NCBI GenBank assembly: GCA_903959175.1
Contig: CAJBVW010000068.1
Span: 1-40,842 of the forward strand
From: an uncultured Pseudomonadota bacterium
GTDB lineage: Bacteria; Myxococcota_A; UBA796; SXON01
DNA: 40,842 bases
Direction of reading: 5' to 3'
Shown: positions 1 to 8,006 of the stretch, in pieces
Numbering within the stretch: the first letter of the stretch is position 1
Layout of the letters: the number at the start of each line of letters is the position of its first letter
Program-made: the position numbers and the translations under genes
The notes under the pieces: model-generated
Told to the model about the DNA's origin: nothing
The model's input: only the letters and a program-made list of their open reading frames with translations
The model's database searches: none

Positions 1-1105
1 AGGAGGCGGAAGGGGAGTAGCCGCCGCGGGTGGTGCGGCCGTCGGCGTCCGACGCGAGGGTGCCGGCGGTGTCGGCGTCGTCGGGCACCACGTCGTAGCC
101 GTAGACGTCGTCGCCGCCGAGGTCGACCAGGACGGACACGGGATTGTCGCCGTCGTAGGTGGCGCCGGCGCCGCCGGTGTAGGTGTCGTCGCCGCCGAGC
201 TCGACGTGGAGGAGGAGGGCGCCGAGGTCGGCCGTGTGGACGTCGTCGGTGCCGGGCGAGACGAGGATGGCGCCGGCGGCCGTCTCGACGCGGAGGGCCT
301 GGTCGAGGCCGACGAAGCGGGCGAGGTCGGCGTCCTCGAGGGCGAAGGCGACGCGGCGGGCGGGGTCGACCAGGGCGCGCGGGCCGGTGTCGGAGAGGTA
401 CCAGGCCTCGAACGCGGCGAGCTCGGTGGCGTCCGAGTAGTCGGGGAAGGCGCGGCCGACGTCGATGACCATGCCCGGGCCCTGGTTGAAGGCCTTGTTG
501 GCGCCCCATCCGTTGGTGTCGAGGGCGGCGTCGAGCGCGTAGCGGGCCGCGACGGCGTCGGTCACCGCGAGCACCACGGGCACGAGCGCGGCCGAAAGGT
601 CGGGATCGAGGCCGGATGTATCGGGTGTATCAGACGCGTCGCCGGTCACGTCGAGTAGCGCGGCGAGGGCCTCGTCGAGGGTGGTGACGCCGGGGTCGAC
701 GGGGTCGGCCACGAGCGGCGCGTCTGCGCGGGACGCGATGCCCGCGAGCAGCCCGGCGACGGGGTGGAGGGACGCCGCGGCGGCGTCGAGGTCCGTGTTG
801 AGGCGCCCGGCGAAGCACGGGACCTGCTCGGGGCTGTGGTGGACCTCGAGGTACCAGGAGAGGACGAAGGGGTTGTCCACCAGCTCGCCCCATTGGGTCC
901 ACTGGCGCTCGGAGTAGCCGAACGCGTCGCGCTCGAGCCCGGCGTCCGCCAGCGCCGTGTCGAGGAGGGGCGCGGCGCCGCCCGGCGCGCAGTCGATGGC
1001 CGCGGGGGCGGCGTCCCACGCCGGAGGGGGGGCCGGATCGACCTCGTCGGGGGGCGGCGGCGCGGTGGGGACCGTGGGAGCGCAGGCGAGCAGCAGTAGG
1101 AGCAT
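1..1105 (-). CDS. Lipoprotein with C-terminal GGDD repeats, partial (runs off the left edge)
   Basis: The reading frame opens with ATG at 1105 and stays open to the window edge, so at least 368 residues are visible and the C-terminus is missing. The N-terminus is a very short lipoprotein signal (MLLLLLAC, lipobox LLAC, Cys8) followed by a Pro-rich linker. The middle has no family I recognise. Near the visible C-terminal end are repeated glycine-aspartate motifs (LGGDDTY and LGGDDVYGY about 20 residues apart), which look like Ca2+-binding or beta-roll-type repeats but are not canonical RTX nonapeptides. An Asp/Thr stretch (DASDTPDTSG) marks residues around 155. It lies 31 bp downstream of the protease gene on the same strand, so the two are probably co-transcribed. 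Function is unknown; an outer-membrane or surface location is inferred from the lipobox. Confidence 0.75.
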   Translation of the reverse strand, partial: MLLLLLACAPTVPTAPPPPDEVDPAPPPAWDAAPAAIDCAPGGAAPLLDTALADAGLERDAFGYSERQWTQWGELVDNPFVLSWYLEVHHSPEQVPCFAGRLNTDLDAAAASLHPVAGLLAGIASRADAPLVADPVDPGVTTLDEALAALLDVTGDASDTPDTSGLDPDLSAALVPVVLAVTDAVAARYALDAALDTNGWGANKAFNQGPGMVIDVGRAFPDYSDATELAAFEAWYLSDTGPRALVDPARRVAFALEDADLARFVGLDQALRVETAAGAILVSPGTDDVHTADLGALLLHVELGGDDTYTGGAGATYDGDNPVSVLVDLGGDDVYGYDVVPDDADTAGTLASDADGRTTRGGYSPSAS

Positions 1106-1136
1106 CGGCGGGGCCTCGCCCGCACGATGCACCGAA

Positions 1137-3470
1137 TCAGGGCGTCGGTCCAGATCGGCGGGCCGACCCGGACGGCTTCGCGTGGGCCTCCGCGGCGGCG
1201 ACCCCCGCGGCGATCGAGGTGGCGGCGGGCTCTCCGGCGGGCGCGGTCCACCCCCCGGCGGCCAGCCACTCGGCGATGGGGGTGCCCACCAACGTCACGT
1301 CCGCCCCGTGCGAGAGGCCCGGGCGCGCGCCGATCGAGACGACGAAGGGCTGCGGTGCGCCGATCGTGCACAGACGAGTCACGATGCCGCTCATCAGCTC
1401 GGGGGCGCCGAGCGCCAGCGGCGTGTCGGCCAGGCCGGTCGCGTCGAGCACCAGGGCGGTCATGTCCGACTCGGGGAGGTGGATGACCTCCCACGCGGTC
1501 GGCCCCCCGTCGCAGCGGGGCGCGGAGCGGGCGGTGGCCGCCACCGTGCGGGAGGCCCGGGCGCCGCCGTTCACGTCGAAGGCGCCGCTGCTCAGGAGCG
1601 TGGCGGGTCCGAGCGCGCCGGGGGTCGCGACCAGGATCTGCGGTGAGGTGGCGATGCCGATCCCGAAGTTCCCGACGACGTAGGCGGGGGCCACGCGGCC
1701 GAGTAGCGGGTGGTCCTGCGCGCGCCAGCGCCACACGGGCACGGTGCCCGCGAGGTCGGGGTTGACCTGCATCTCGTGGAGGAGCGCCTGGAGGCCCTCG
1801 CTGGCGTAGAGCGCGGTGCGGGGGTGGTGGGAGACGCCGTCCACGACGATGTCGTCCGCGGAGACGGTCCACGTCGGGAGGGCGGCCGCCGCGGCGCTGG
1901 GGCCCTCCACGGTGCAGGCGCCCTCGGTGTCGGTGACGCAGGTGAACGCCACGTCGGAGGCGCCGGCGAAGGTGCCGAAGACCTGGACCGCGGGCGCGGG
2001 GCGGAGGGCCTCGTCCAGGACGGTGAGGCGCGCGGCGGGGCGCACCGAGGTGTCGTCGTCCGTGGCGAGCCAGCCGAGGAGCGCGACGGAGAAGGCGCGC
2101 GGCGCGGGGCTGCCGCTGGAGCGGCCGAGCGCGAGGGCCGCGGAGACGTCGAGGCGTCCCCGGCCCTGCCCGTCGAGCCACGGCGTCAGGATGTAGGGCT
2201 CCACCGCGGAGCTGCCCTGGAGGAGCACGCGCACCTGGTCGGAGCGTCGTCCGTCCGCGAGCAGGCGCGCGGCGGCCCCGCTCACGAGCGCGGTGGCCTG
2301 GCTGGTGCCGGCGTAGAGCCAGTAGCCGGTGCGGCTCGGGTCTCCGAGGGCGATGGTCTCGCCGATCACCCCGTCGAGGAGGCCGTCCCCGTCACGATCC
2401 TGGTCGACCGAGCCCCCCGGCGCCATCAGGTCCACGCGCGGGTTGGCGTTGCTGTAGGGGGCCGCCCCGTAGACGCCCACGCCCTCGGGCCGGTTGGCGC
2501 CCACCGCGATGACGAGCGGGTTCGCGGCCGGCTGCGAGACGTAGGGCCCGCCGTCGTTCCCGGCGGCGGCGACGAGCACGACGCCCGAGGCCGCGGCGCG
2601 CTCGAGGGCGTCCACGAGCATGCGGGAGGGGACGTACCCGCGCCCGAAGGAGAGGCTCATGTTGATGATGTCGGCGCCGTGCGTGACCGCGTGTACGATC
2701 CCGTCTACGAGCGCGAGCTCGGTGCCGACGTTGTCGCGGTCGAGCACCTTGATCGGCATGAGCGAGACGCCGGGCGCGATCCCCGGGTATGCGCCCTCCG
2801 AGGCGATCAGGCTGGCGAGGTGCGTGCCGTGCTGGTGGTCGTCGTTGGGGTGCGCGTCGTTGTTGATGAAATCCCACGGCGCCACGAAGGGCACGTTCGA
2901 GAGCGAGGGCGCGCGCCGGTACTGGATCCCGTCGAGCACGATGTCCTCGTAGGCCACGCCGGTGTCGAGCAGCGCGACGGTGACGCCCTTCGCGCTGCCC
3001 TCCGCGGGGAGGTTGGAGGCGAGGATGTGCCAACGCGCGCGCGCCGGGGGGCGGCGGGGCGGTGCGCCGCTGGGGAGCGCGACGTCCGCCGAGCCGTAGA
3101 CGATCCCGTCCGGCACGGCCTCGGAGACGCGCGCGTCCCGCCGGAGCGTGGCGAGGAAGCCCTGGAGATCCTGCCCCCGCGGGATCTCCAGGGCGGCGTA
3201 GCCCGCCGGGCCGGCCTCCCGGAGCACCCGGCTCCCCAGGGCGTCCGCGACCGCCGCGAGCGAGGCGCCCGGCCTCACGGCGACGACCACGTGGTCGTCG
3301 GCCCAGGTCCGAAGGCCCTCCACGCCGGGAGCCAGCGCGCCATCCATCGCGACGCCGCCCGTCGCCACGCGGGGAGGGGGCTGGGGGGGAGGCTGGATGC
3401 GCCCGGTGGCCATCCGCGCGGACATCCCCGCGCATGCCACGAGCAATAATCCGCGTGCGAGGCGGCCCAT
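1137..3470 (-). CDS. Exported subtilisin-like serine protease (peptidase S8)
   Basis: The 777-residue product is a subtilase. It begins with a hydrophobic signal region (about residues 1-21) and a Pro-rich linker. A region at about 55-125 resembles an inhibitor I9-like propeptide (VVVAVRPGASLAAVADALG). The catalytic domain follows, with the Asp motif ALLDTGVA (Asp169), the His motif HGTHLAS (His214), the oxyanion Asn in AAAGND (Asn305) and the Ser motif GTSQATALVSG (Ser390), so the triad is complete. A DQDRDGDG loop at 356-363 looks like a Ca2+ site inside the domain. The 330 residues after about 450 are not a recognised domain and are probably beta-rich and extracytoplasmic. ATG at 3470 is preceded by a purine-rich Shine-Dalgarno (AGGGGGAG). 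The substrate is unknown; the gene downstream encodes a lipoprotein with GGDD repeats. Confidence 0.93.
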   Translation of the reverse strand: MGRLARGLLLVACAGMSARMATGRIQPPPQPPPRVATGGVAMDGALAPGVEGLRTWADDHVVVAVRPGASLAAVADALGSRVLREAGPAGYAALEIPRGQDLQGFLATLRRDARVSEAVPDGIVYGSADVALPSGAPPRRPPARARWHILASNLPAEGSAKGVTVALLDTGVAYEDIVLDGIQYRRAPSLSNVPFVAPWDFINNDAHPNDDHQHGTHLASLIASEGAYPGIAPGVSLMPIKVLDRDNVGTELALVDGIVHAVTHGADIINMSLSFGRGYVPSRMLVDALERAAASGVVLVAAAGNDGGPYVSQPAANPLVIAVGANRPEGVGVYGAAPYSNANPRVDLMAPGGSVDQDRDGDGLLDGVIGETIALGDPSRTGYWLYAGTSQATALVSGAAARLLADGRRSDQVRVLLQGSSAVEPYILTPWLDGQGRGRLDVSAALALGRSSGSPAPRAFSVALLGWLATDDDTSVRPAARLTVLDEALRPAPAVQVFGTFAGASDVAFTCVTDTEGACTVEGPSAAAAALPTWTVSADDIVVDGVSHHPRTALYASEGLQALLHEMQVNPDLAGTVPVWRWRAQDHPLLGRVAPAYVVGNFGIGIATSPQILVATPGALGPATLLSSGAFDVNGGARASRTVAATARSAPRCDGGPTAWEVIHLPESDMTALVLDATGLADTPLALGAPELMSGIVTRLCTIGAPQPFVVSIGARPGLSHGADVTLVGTPIAEWLAAGGWTAPAGEPAATSIAAGVAAAEAHAKPSGSARRSGPTP

Positions 3471-3569
3471 TCGTCGCTCCCCCTTCCTGGGGAGAACATA
3501 GGAGCGGCCCGCGCCTCGTGAAGCGGGGGGGAGGGTCCGGGGGGTACGTGACCGGGCCGCGCGTCGGGA

Positions 3570-4232
3570 TCAGCCCGCGGCGGACTCGGCCGTTTCGCCT
3601 TGCTCGGCGGCGCACTTGTCGAGGAACTCGAGGAGCGGCGTCCACTCGGCGACGGCGGCGCGGACGCTCCCCGGGCGCATGTCGAAGAGGGTGATGCCCG
3701 TCGAGGCCCCGCTGGCGTAGTGCTGCGAGTCGGAGATCCGGGCCACGGCGGGGTGCTCGAGCCCCGCGAGGAAGGTGTCGAGGGCGCGCGCGGCGGGGCT
3801 GCGGGAGCGCACGCGGTTGGCCACGATCGCCACGGGGCGGCGCCCCTTCCGGACGGGCTTGAGCTCGCCGAGGACGCGCAGGAAGCGCTCGGTGCTCTGC
3901 TCGTCGAACACGGAGGGGAGCACCGGCACTACCAGCGCGTCCGCCGCGCGCACCACGACCTCGAGGGCCTTGCGCTTCATCCCCGCGGGCACGTCGATGA
4001 CCATCCGACCCTCGCCGAAGGGGAGGACCATGGCGTCCACGTCGAGCTCGACGGACTCGATCAGCGGGAGGGTGGCCGGGCGCCTCTCCACCCAGCGGAT
4101 GGCGCTCTGCTGCCGGTCGAGATCTCCGAGGAGCGTGCGGTGGCCCTGGGCGGCGAACCGGCCCGCGAGCTGGGTGCCGAGGGTGGTCTTCCCGCACCCA
4201 CCCTTGAGGTTCACGACGGCGACGATGAACAT
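3570..4232 (-). CDS. ParA/MinD-family ATPase, orphan
   Basis: This is a 220-residue deviant Walker A ATPase if started at MFIVAVVNLKGG (ATG at 4232). The frame is open upstream to 4310 with another ATG at 4253, so the exact start is uncertain; 4232 gives the usual ParA N-terminus. Visible motifs are the Walker A box KGGCGKTT near residue 10, the switch region GDLDRQQSA and the Walker B-like MVIDVPAGM. The family positions DNA, plasmids or protein complexes by ATP-dependent dimerisation. No parB-like gene or parS-like repeat lies next to it, so a role in plasmid or chromosome partition is unsupported here; a cargo-positioning role is more likely but is inference. The flanking genes are on the same strand but separated by 99 and 189 bp, so it may be transcribed alone. 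Confidence 0.88.
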   Translation of the reverse strand: MFIVAVVNLKGGCGKTTLGTQLAGRFAAQGHRTLLGDLDRQQSAIRWVERRPATLPLIESVELDVDAMVLPFGEGRMVIDVPAGMKRKALEVVVRAADALVVPVLPSVFDEQSTERFLRVLGELKPVRKGRRPVAIVANRVRSRSPAARALDTFLAGLEHPAVARISDSQHYASGASTGITLFDMRPGSVRAAVAEWTPLLEFLDKCAAEQGETAESAAG

Positions 4233-4421
4233 GAGCCCGACTAACCTGTCCATTGTCGTCCGGCCGCCACAACGTCCCGCGCAACCACGGCGCGCCCGCC
4301 GGGGGAGCACGAGCCCGTGCCGGCGTGAAGTACAGCATCGTCGCGGCGGTCACGCCAGCGCTCGGCCTCCGTGTCGCCCTCGGGGTGGGGCGCTCGCCAG
4401 CGCAGAAAAGAACGCCGAACC

Positions 4422-5093
4422 CTAATTGTAGCCCGAACTGAAGTCGACCTCGTTCACGAGTACGGGGTTCACCTCCGTGTCGAACCACTCGTAGCGCTCG
4501 GCCAGGGCGCCGTCCGCCGCCCAGGCGGTGAAGCGCCGCGGCAGCCCGGTGGTGGTCGAGACGAGCAGCTCCGCGCGGCTGAAGCGGGGGTGCTGCACGT
4601 CGTCCAGCGCGAGGGTCCAGGTGCGGTCCCCGCCGGAGGTGGACGCGACGGGCGCGCCGAGCGTCGGGCGGTGAGGCGACGAGGGGGCGAGGCTGGAGGA
4701 GACGAGCTTGACGAGGTAGCCGAAGCCGCCGTCCGCCGGGGAGTAGTTCGTGTCCGCCTTGAGGATGCGGTTGTCGAGCGCGAAGCTGAGGATGCCGACG
4801 GCTTTCCCGGCGAACCCGCCGGGGTAGATCTGCACCTCGCCCTCGTGGCGCGCCGCGCTCCAGTAGACCTTGCGCCCCGGGTGCTGGGACTCCCACTCGA
4901 TCTGGATCTCCCAGGGCTTCCGGAACGCGACGTGCACGCGCTGCTCGGGCCCGAGCTCGCCCTTGACGCGCTCCTGGATGATCTGGGTGGTGCGGTACGT
5001 GGAGAGCGCGTCCCACGCGCCCTTCATGCGACCGACGAGCTCTTCGGCCGTCTGGGCCGAGGCGAAGGACACGGTGAGGAGGAGGGCGAGCAC
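4422..5093 (-). CDS. Exported DUF1571 (LolA-like) protein
   Basis: The start is GTG at 5093, with a GAGG sequence a few bases upstream. The first 14 residues (MLALLLTVSFASAQ) form a short Sec signal peptide with an ASA cleavage site. The 223-residue product reads as one beta-rich domain: an opening helix (TAEELVGRMKGAWDAL), then RTTQIIQERVKG, FRKPWEIQIEW, and a late TGLPRRFTAW strand. This pattern (short helix, question-mark-shaped beta sheet, basic KPW turn) fits the DUF1571 family, which is related in fold to LolA and binds lipid or lipoprotein moieties. The location is periplasmic by inference. The role is unknown. It is flanked by a HEAT-repeat gene 28 bp upstream on the same strand, so the pair may be an operon. 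Confidence 0.75.
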   Translation of the reverse strand: MLALLLTVSFASAQTAEELVGRMKGAWDALSTYRTTQIIQERVKGELGPEQRVHVAFRKPWEIQIEWESQHPGRKVYWSAARHEGEVQIYPGGFAGKAVGILSFALDNRILKADTNYSPADGGFGYLVKLVSSSLAPSSPHRPTLGAPVASTSGGDRTWTLALDDVQHPRFSRAELLVSTTTGLPRRFTAWAADGALAERYEWFDTEVNPVLVNEVDFSSGYN

Positions 5094-5121
5094 GACCTCA
5101 AGCTAGCACGTGCCCGGCGAC

Positions 5122-5535
5122 TCAGCCTGTCTCGCGCCCACCGGGGCCGCGCACGACCGCGAGGGCCTCGGCGGCGGCGAGCCGGACCTCGTCGTCGACG
5201 TCGGTGAGGCGGGCCTCGAGGTGGGGGATCGACGAGGTGTCCGCGAGGTCCTCCAGGGACCGGCAGGCCTCCGCGCGGACCATCGCGTTCTTGTCGTCCA
5301 GGGCCTCGAGCAGGACCGGCAACGCGAGGGGCGACTCCGAGAACCCGAGGAGCTGCACCGAGAGGAAGCGCAGGAGCGGGTCCTTCTTGCTCTTCTCGAA
5401 GCACTCGATCAGATCGGGGATGGCCTCCCCACGGTCGAAGAGGACGGCGTCGAAAGCGGCGTCTGCGGCGACCGGGTCGGGGTCGCGCATGCGGCGGAAG
5501 AGGTCGGAGTAACGGGGGCGCATCGGCGCGCACAT
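5122..5535 (-). CDS. Small HEAT-repeat protein
   Basis: The product is about 137 residues from the ATG at 5535 (MCAPMRPRYSDLF); an in-frame ATG at 5523 is an equally good start and neither has a clear Shine-Dalgarno. Three to four helical HEAT-like units are visible: IPDLIECFEKSKKDPLLR, LALPVLLEALDDKNAMVR and IPHLEARLTDVDDEVRLA, each ending in the typical helix restart (AEACRSL, AAAEALA). HEAT proteins are scaffolds for protein binding; no catalytic residues are expected. There is no signal peptide, so it is probably cytoplasmic. It is divergent from surE, with about 70 bp between the start codons, and sits upstream of the DUF1571 gene on the same strand. Confidence 0.8.
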   Translation of the reverse strand: MCAPMRPRYSDLFRRMRDPDPVAADAAFDAVLFDRGEAIPDLIECFEKSKKDPLLRFLSVQLLGFSESPLALPVLLEALDDKNAMVRAEACRSLEDLADTSSIPHLEARLTDVDDEVRLAAAEALAVVRGPGGRETG

Positions 5536-5604
5536 GCTATCAAGACGGAGGCGCCTGTGGGGGTGCCGGACGACACACGGGTTATGCCCGGCAGCACTCG
5601 CAAC

Positions 5605-6354
5605 ATGCTCATCCTCCTCTCCAACGACGACGGCATCGACGCCGCTGGCCTCCGCGCCCTCGAAGCCGCCATGGCCGACCTCGGCGAGGTCTGGACCGTA
5701 GCCCCGGCTACGGAACAGTCCGCCAAGTCCCACTCCCTCACCATGCACGAGCCGCTCCGCGTGGCCGAGCACGGCCCCCGGCGCTTCTCGGTGTCCGGCA
5801 CCCCGGCCGACTCGGTCTACCTCGCCGCGCACCACCTGCTGCCGCGCAAGCCCGACCTCGTGGTGTCCGGCATCAACCGGGGGTCCAACCTCTCGAACGA
5901 CGTGATGTACTCGGGGACCGTCGCCGCCGCGCGCGAGGCCGCCTCCTTCGACATCCCGTCCGTCGCGGTGAGCCTCTGGGTGACCGGCCCGAGCCCGCAC
6001 TGGGACACCGCGCAGCGCGTCGCCCGGGAAATCGTGCAGCAGACCGTCCAGCGCGGCCTCCCGCCGGGCGTGCTCCTCAACATCAACGTGCCCGATCGCG
6101 CCTACGACCAGCTCGCCGGCGTGCGCATCGCGCCGTTGGGCCGCCGCTGGTACCACCCCACCGTGGCCGTCAACACGGATCCGCGCGGCCGCAAGTACTA
6201 CTGGATCGGGGGCGACCACGATCGCTTCGCCGACCTCCCCGACTCCGACGGTCCGTTGTGCGAGGCCGGCTTCGCCGTCGTGACCCCGCTCCACATGGAC
6301 CTCACCGCCCACGAGATGCTCCCCGTCCTCCGGGGATGGAAGCTGGAGAGCTGA
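5605..6354 (+). CDS. surE: 5'-nucleotidase SurE
   Basis: This is a full-length (249 residues) stationary-phase survival protein SurE, a metal-dependent 5'(3')-nucleotidase and polyphosphatase acting on nucleoside monophosphates in the cytoplasm. The N-terminus MLILLSNDDGIDAAGL has the metal ligands Asp8 and Asp9. Further family signatures are SLTMHEPLR, SGTPADSVYLA, and SGINRGSNLSNDVMYSGTVAAAREA, which supplies the Asn/Ser active-site residues. ATG at 5605 was chosen because SurE proteins begin almost directly with the beta strand before NDDG; an in-frame ATG at 5584 would add seven residues. The stop codon overlaps the start of the dedA-like gene (TGATG at 6352-6356), so the two are translationally coupled. 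Adenylate turnover by SurE fits with apt two genes downstream. Confidence 0.93.
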   Translation: MLILLSNDDGIDAAGLRALEAAMADLGEVWTVAPATEQSAKSHSLTMHEPLRVAEHGPRRFSVSGTPADSVYLAAHHLLPRKPDLVVSGINRGSNLSNDVMYSGTVAAAREAASFDIPSVAVSLWVTGPSPHWDTAQRVAREIVQQTVQRGLPPGVLLNINVPDRAYDQLAGVRIAPLGRRWYHPTVAVNTDPRGRKYYWIGGDHDRFADLPDSDGPLCEAGFAVVTPLHMDLTAHEMLPVLRGWKLES

Positions 6355-7001
6355 TGCTGCACGATCTGATGGTCTCGTGGTTCGAGTTCGTGGAGAGGTG
6401 GCGTTACCTCGGCGTCTTCACGATGATGGCGCTCGAGAGCACCGTCGTCCCCATCCCGTCCGAGATCATCATGCCCCCCGCCGCCTACTGGGCGCAGCAG
6501 GGGAAGATGAACATCTGGGGCGTCATCCTGGCGGGCGGCCTCGGGTCGACCTTCGGCTCCTCGCTCTGCTACTGGCTGACCTACACGGCCGGGCGCGCCT
6601 TCGTCGCGCGCTGGGGCAAGTACTTCCTGCTCCCGCCCGCGCGCCTCGAGCTCGCCGAGCGGTGGCTCGCCCAATACGCGTTGGGCGGCATCTTCTTCGC
6701 GCGCCTGCTGCCCGTCGTGCGCCACCTCATCGGCTTCCCCGCGGGCCTGATGCGCATCCCGTTCGGGGCGTTCGTCGGCATCACGTTCGTGGGCTCGACC
6801 CTGTGGTGCGGCATTCTCTCGTGGTTCGGCGCGCGCACGATCGGGCGCCGTCCGGACCTCCTGACCGACCCCTCCGCCCTCTCCCACGTGATCAAGGAGG
6901 ACCTCATCGGGTTCGTTCTCCTCATCGCGGGGCTTGGTGCGGGGTGGCTCTTCGTGAAATGGTTCGGCTCGCGCGGCCGCGCCGCGCCGGAGGCAACATG
7001 A
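6354..7001 (+). CDS. DedA-family membrane protein (VTT/SNARE-associated domain)
   Basis: The 215-residue integral membrane protein starts at ATG 6354 with a GGAGAG Shine-Dalgarno at 6345-6350; longer in-frame starts upstream would lie inside surE. DedA/VTT signatures are clear: ALESTVVPIPSEIIMPPAAY (residues 27-45, with the conserved Glu and Pro-x-Pro-Ser-Glu), GGLGSTFGSSLCYWLTYTAG and the C-terminal FFARLLPVVRHLIGFPAG with membrane-embedded arginines, then LWCGILSWFGARTIG. DedA proteins sit in the inner membrane and some members act as undecaprenyl-phosphate or phospholipid flippases that need proton motive force. The substrate here is not known. It is translationally coupled to surE and its stop overlaps the apt start (ATGA at 6998-7001). 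Confidence 0.93.
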   Translation: MLHDLMVSWFEFVERWRYLGVFTMMALESTVVPIPSEIIMPPAAYWAQQGKMNIWGVILAGGLGSTFGSSLCYWLTYTAGRAFVARWGKYFLLPPARLELAERWLAQYALGGIFFARLLPVVRHLIGFPAGLMRIPFGAFVGITFVGSTLWCGILSWFGARTIGRRPDLLTDPSALSHVIKEDLIGFVLLIAGLGAGWLFVKWFGSRGRAAPEAT

Positions 7002-7540
7002 CCACTCTCCCGATGAACGACCTCGAGGGCGCAATCCGGCGCACCATCCGCGACGTTCCCGACTTCCCCAAGCCCGGCATCCTGTTCAAGGACATCACTC
7101 CCGTGCTCGCGCAGCCCGAGCTGATGCGGGGCATCACCGGCCACTTCGCCGAGCTCTACCGCAACGCCGGCATCGACGCCGTCGTCGGCATGGAGTCGCG
7201 CGGCTTCCTCTTCGGCGTGCCGCTCGCGCTCGAGCTCAACGCGGCCTTCGTGCCCGCGCGCAAGCCCGGCAAGCTGCCCTACGAGCGCGTCAGCGAGTCC
7301 TACGCGCTCGAGTACGGCTCCGCGACCCTCGACATGCACGTCGACGCCGTGAAGCCCGGCCAGCGCGTCCTCGTCGTGGACGACCTCATCGCCACCGGCG
7401 GCACCGCCGTCGCCACCGCGAAGCTCGTCGAGCGCCTCGGCGGCAAGGTCGTGGCCTGCTGCTTCGTCATCGAGCTCTGCTTCCTCGACGGCCGCTCGGC
7501 GCTCGCCCCGGCGACCGTCCAGTCCCTCATCCAGTACTGA
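6998..7540 (+). CDS. apt: Adenine phosphoribosyltransferase
   Basis: This 180-residue cytosolic enzyme converts adenine and PRPP to AMP and pyrophosphate (purine salvage). The sequence shows IRDVPDFPKPGILFKDITP (the Apt N-terminal hood signature), GMESRGFLFGVPLA, the flexible loop RKPGKLPYERVSESYALEYG and the PRPP-binding motif VLVVDDLIATGGTA at residues 124-137. The length matches the family. The start ATG at 6998 overlaps the dedA-like stop and has GGAGG at 6989-6993. The gap after the stop (7541-7582) can fold into an eight-pair hairpin with a two-base bulge (GGGC-CC-CACG pairing with CGTGGCCC across CCCG, 7544-7565), without a T run. This might attenuate read-through into the next gene. 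Confidence 0.96.
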   Translation: MTTLPMNDLEGAIRRTIRDVPDFPKPGILFKDITPVLAQPELMRGITGHFAELYRNAGIDAVVGMESRGFLFGVPLALELNAAFVPARKPGKLPYERVSESYALEYGSATLDMHVDAVKPGQRVLVVDDLIATGGTAVATAKLVERLGGKVVACCFVIELCFLDGRSALAPATVQSLIQY

Positions 7541-7582
7541 CGTGGGCCCCACGCCCGCGTGGCCCGTCCGGGAGGCTCGCCC

Positions 7583-7975
7583 ATGACCTGGCTCGTCCGC
7601 AGCACGATGTGCGACATGATGCCGGCCGTGGGGGACCAACCCGGCCTGGCTGACGCGGGCGTGGACACCTTCCTCGCCACCGTGCGTCGGGAGAGCCCGA
7701 TGCTCGTGTGGGCGGGGCTGGTGCTCGGCGCGGTCATCTTCGCGGTCACGCCGGTGATCACCGTCTACGTGCCGCTCCCGTCGTTCCTGCTGCCCGCGGG
7801 CCTGCGCGACACGCACGCGAACCGCATCTGCAGCACGCGCTTCTACCTGCTCCGCCAGGCCGTCTTCCTGCTGAAGATGTACGCCTGCATGTGTTGGGGG
7901 CAGGACGCCGCCGTGCGCCGCCGCTTCAACATCGCCGCCTACCCGGCCGATCCCGGCACGTTCCGCACCACGTGA
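7583..7975 (+). CDS. Small membrane protein preceding a GMC oxidoreductase
   Basis: The product is 130 residues from ATG 7583, chosen because GGGAGG lies at 7570-7575. One clear membrane segment is seen at about residues 38-65 (MLVWAGLVLGAVIFAVTPV and on through a VPLPSFLLPAG turn), and a second hydrophobic helix (FYLLRQAVFLLKMYACMCW) follows. The C-terminal tail (GQDAAVRRRFNIAAYPADPG) is soluble. I do not recognise a named family. It ends 31 bp before the GMC oxidoreductase gene on the same strand, so a role as membrane anchor or partner of that enzyme is a reasonable inference but not shown. The Cys pair in the YACMCW segment could bind a metal or cofactor; this is speculative. Confidence 0.75.
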   Translation: MTWLVRSTMCDMMPAVGDQPGLADAGVDTFLATVRRESPMLVWAGLVLGAVIFAVTPVITVYVPLPSFLLPAGLRDTHANRICSTRFYLLRQAVFLLKMYACMCWGQDAAVRRRFNIAAYPADPGTFRTT

Positions 7976-8006
7976 GCCCGCCGCGCGCAGGCAGGAGCCC
8001 GTCCCG

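Noticed and set aside
1710-3449. 579-codon plus-strand open frame
   Set aside because: It is the antisense shadow of the S8 protease gene; composition is Arg/Gly/Ala/Val-rich without domains, typical of high-GC false frames.
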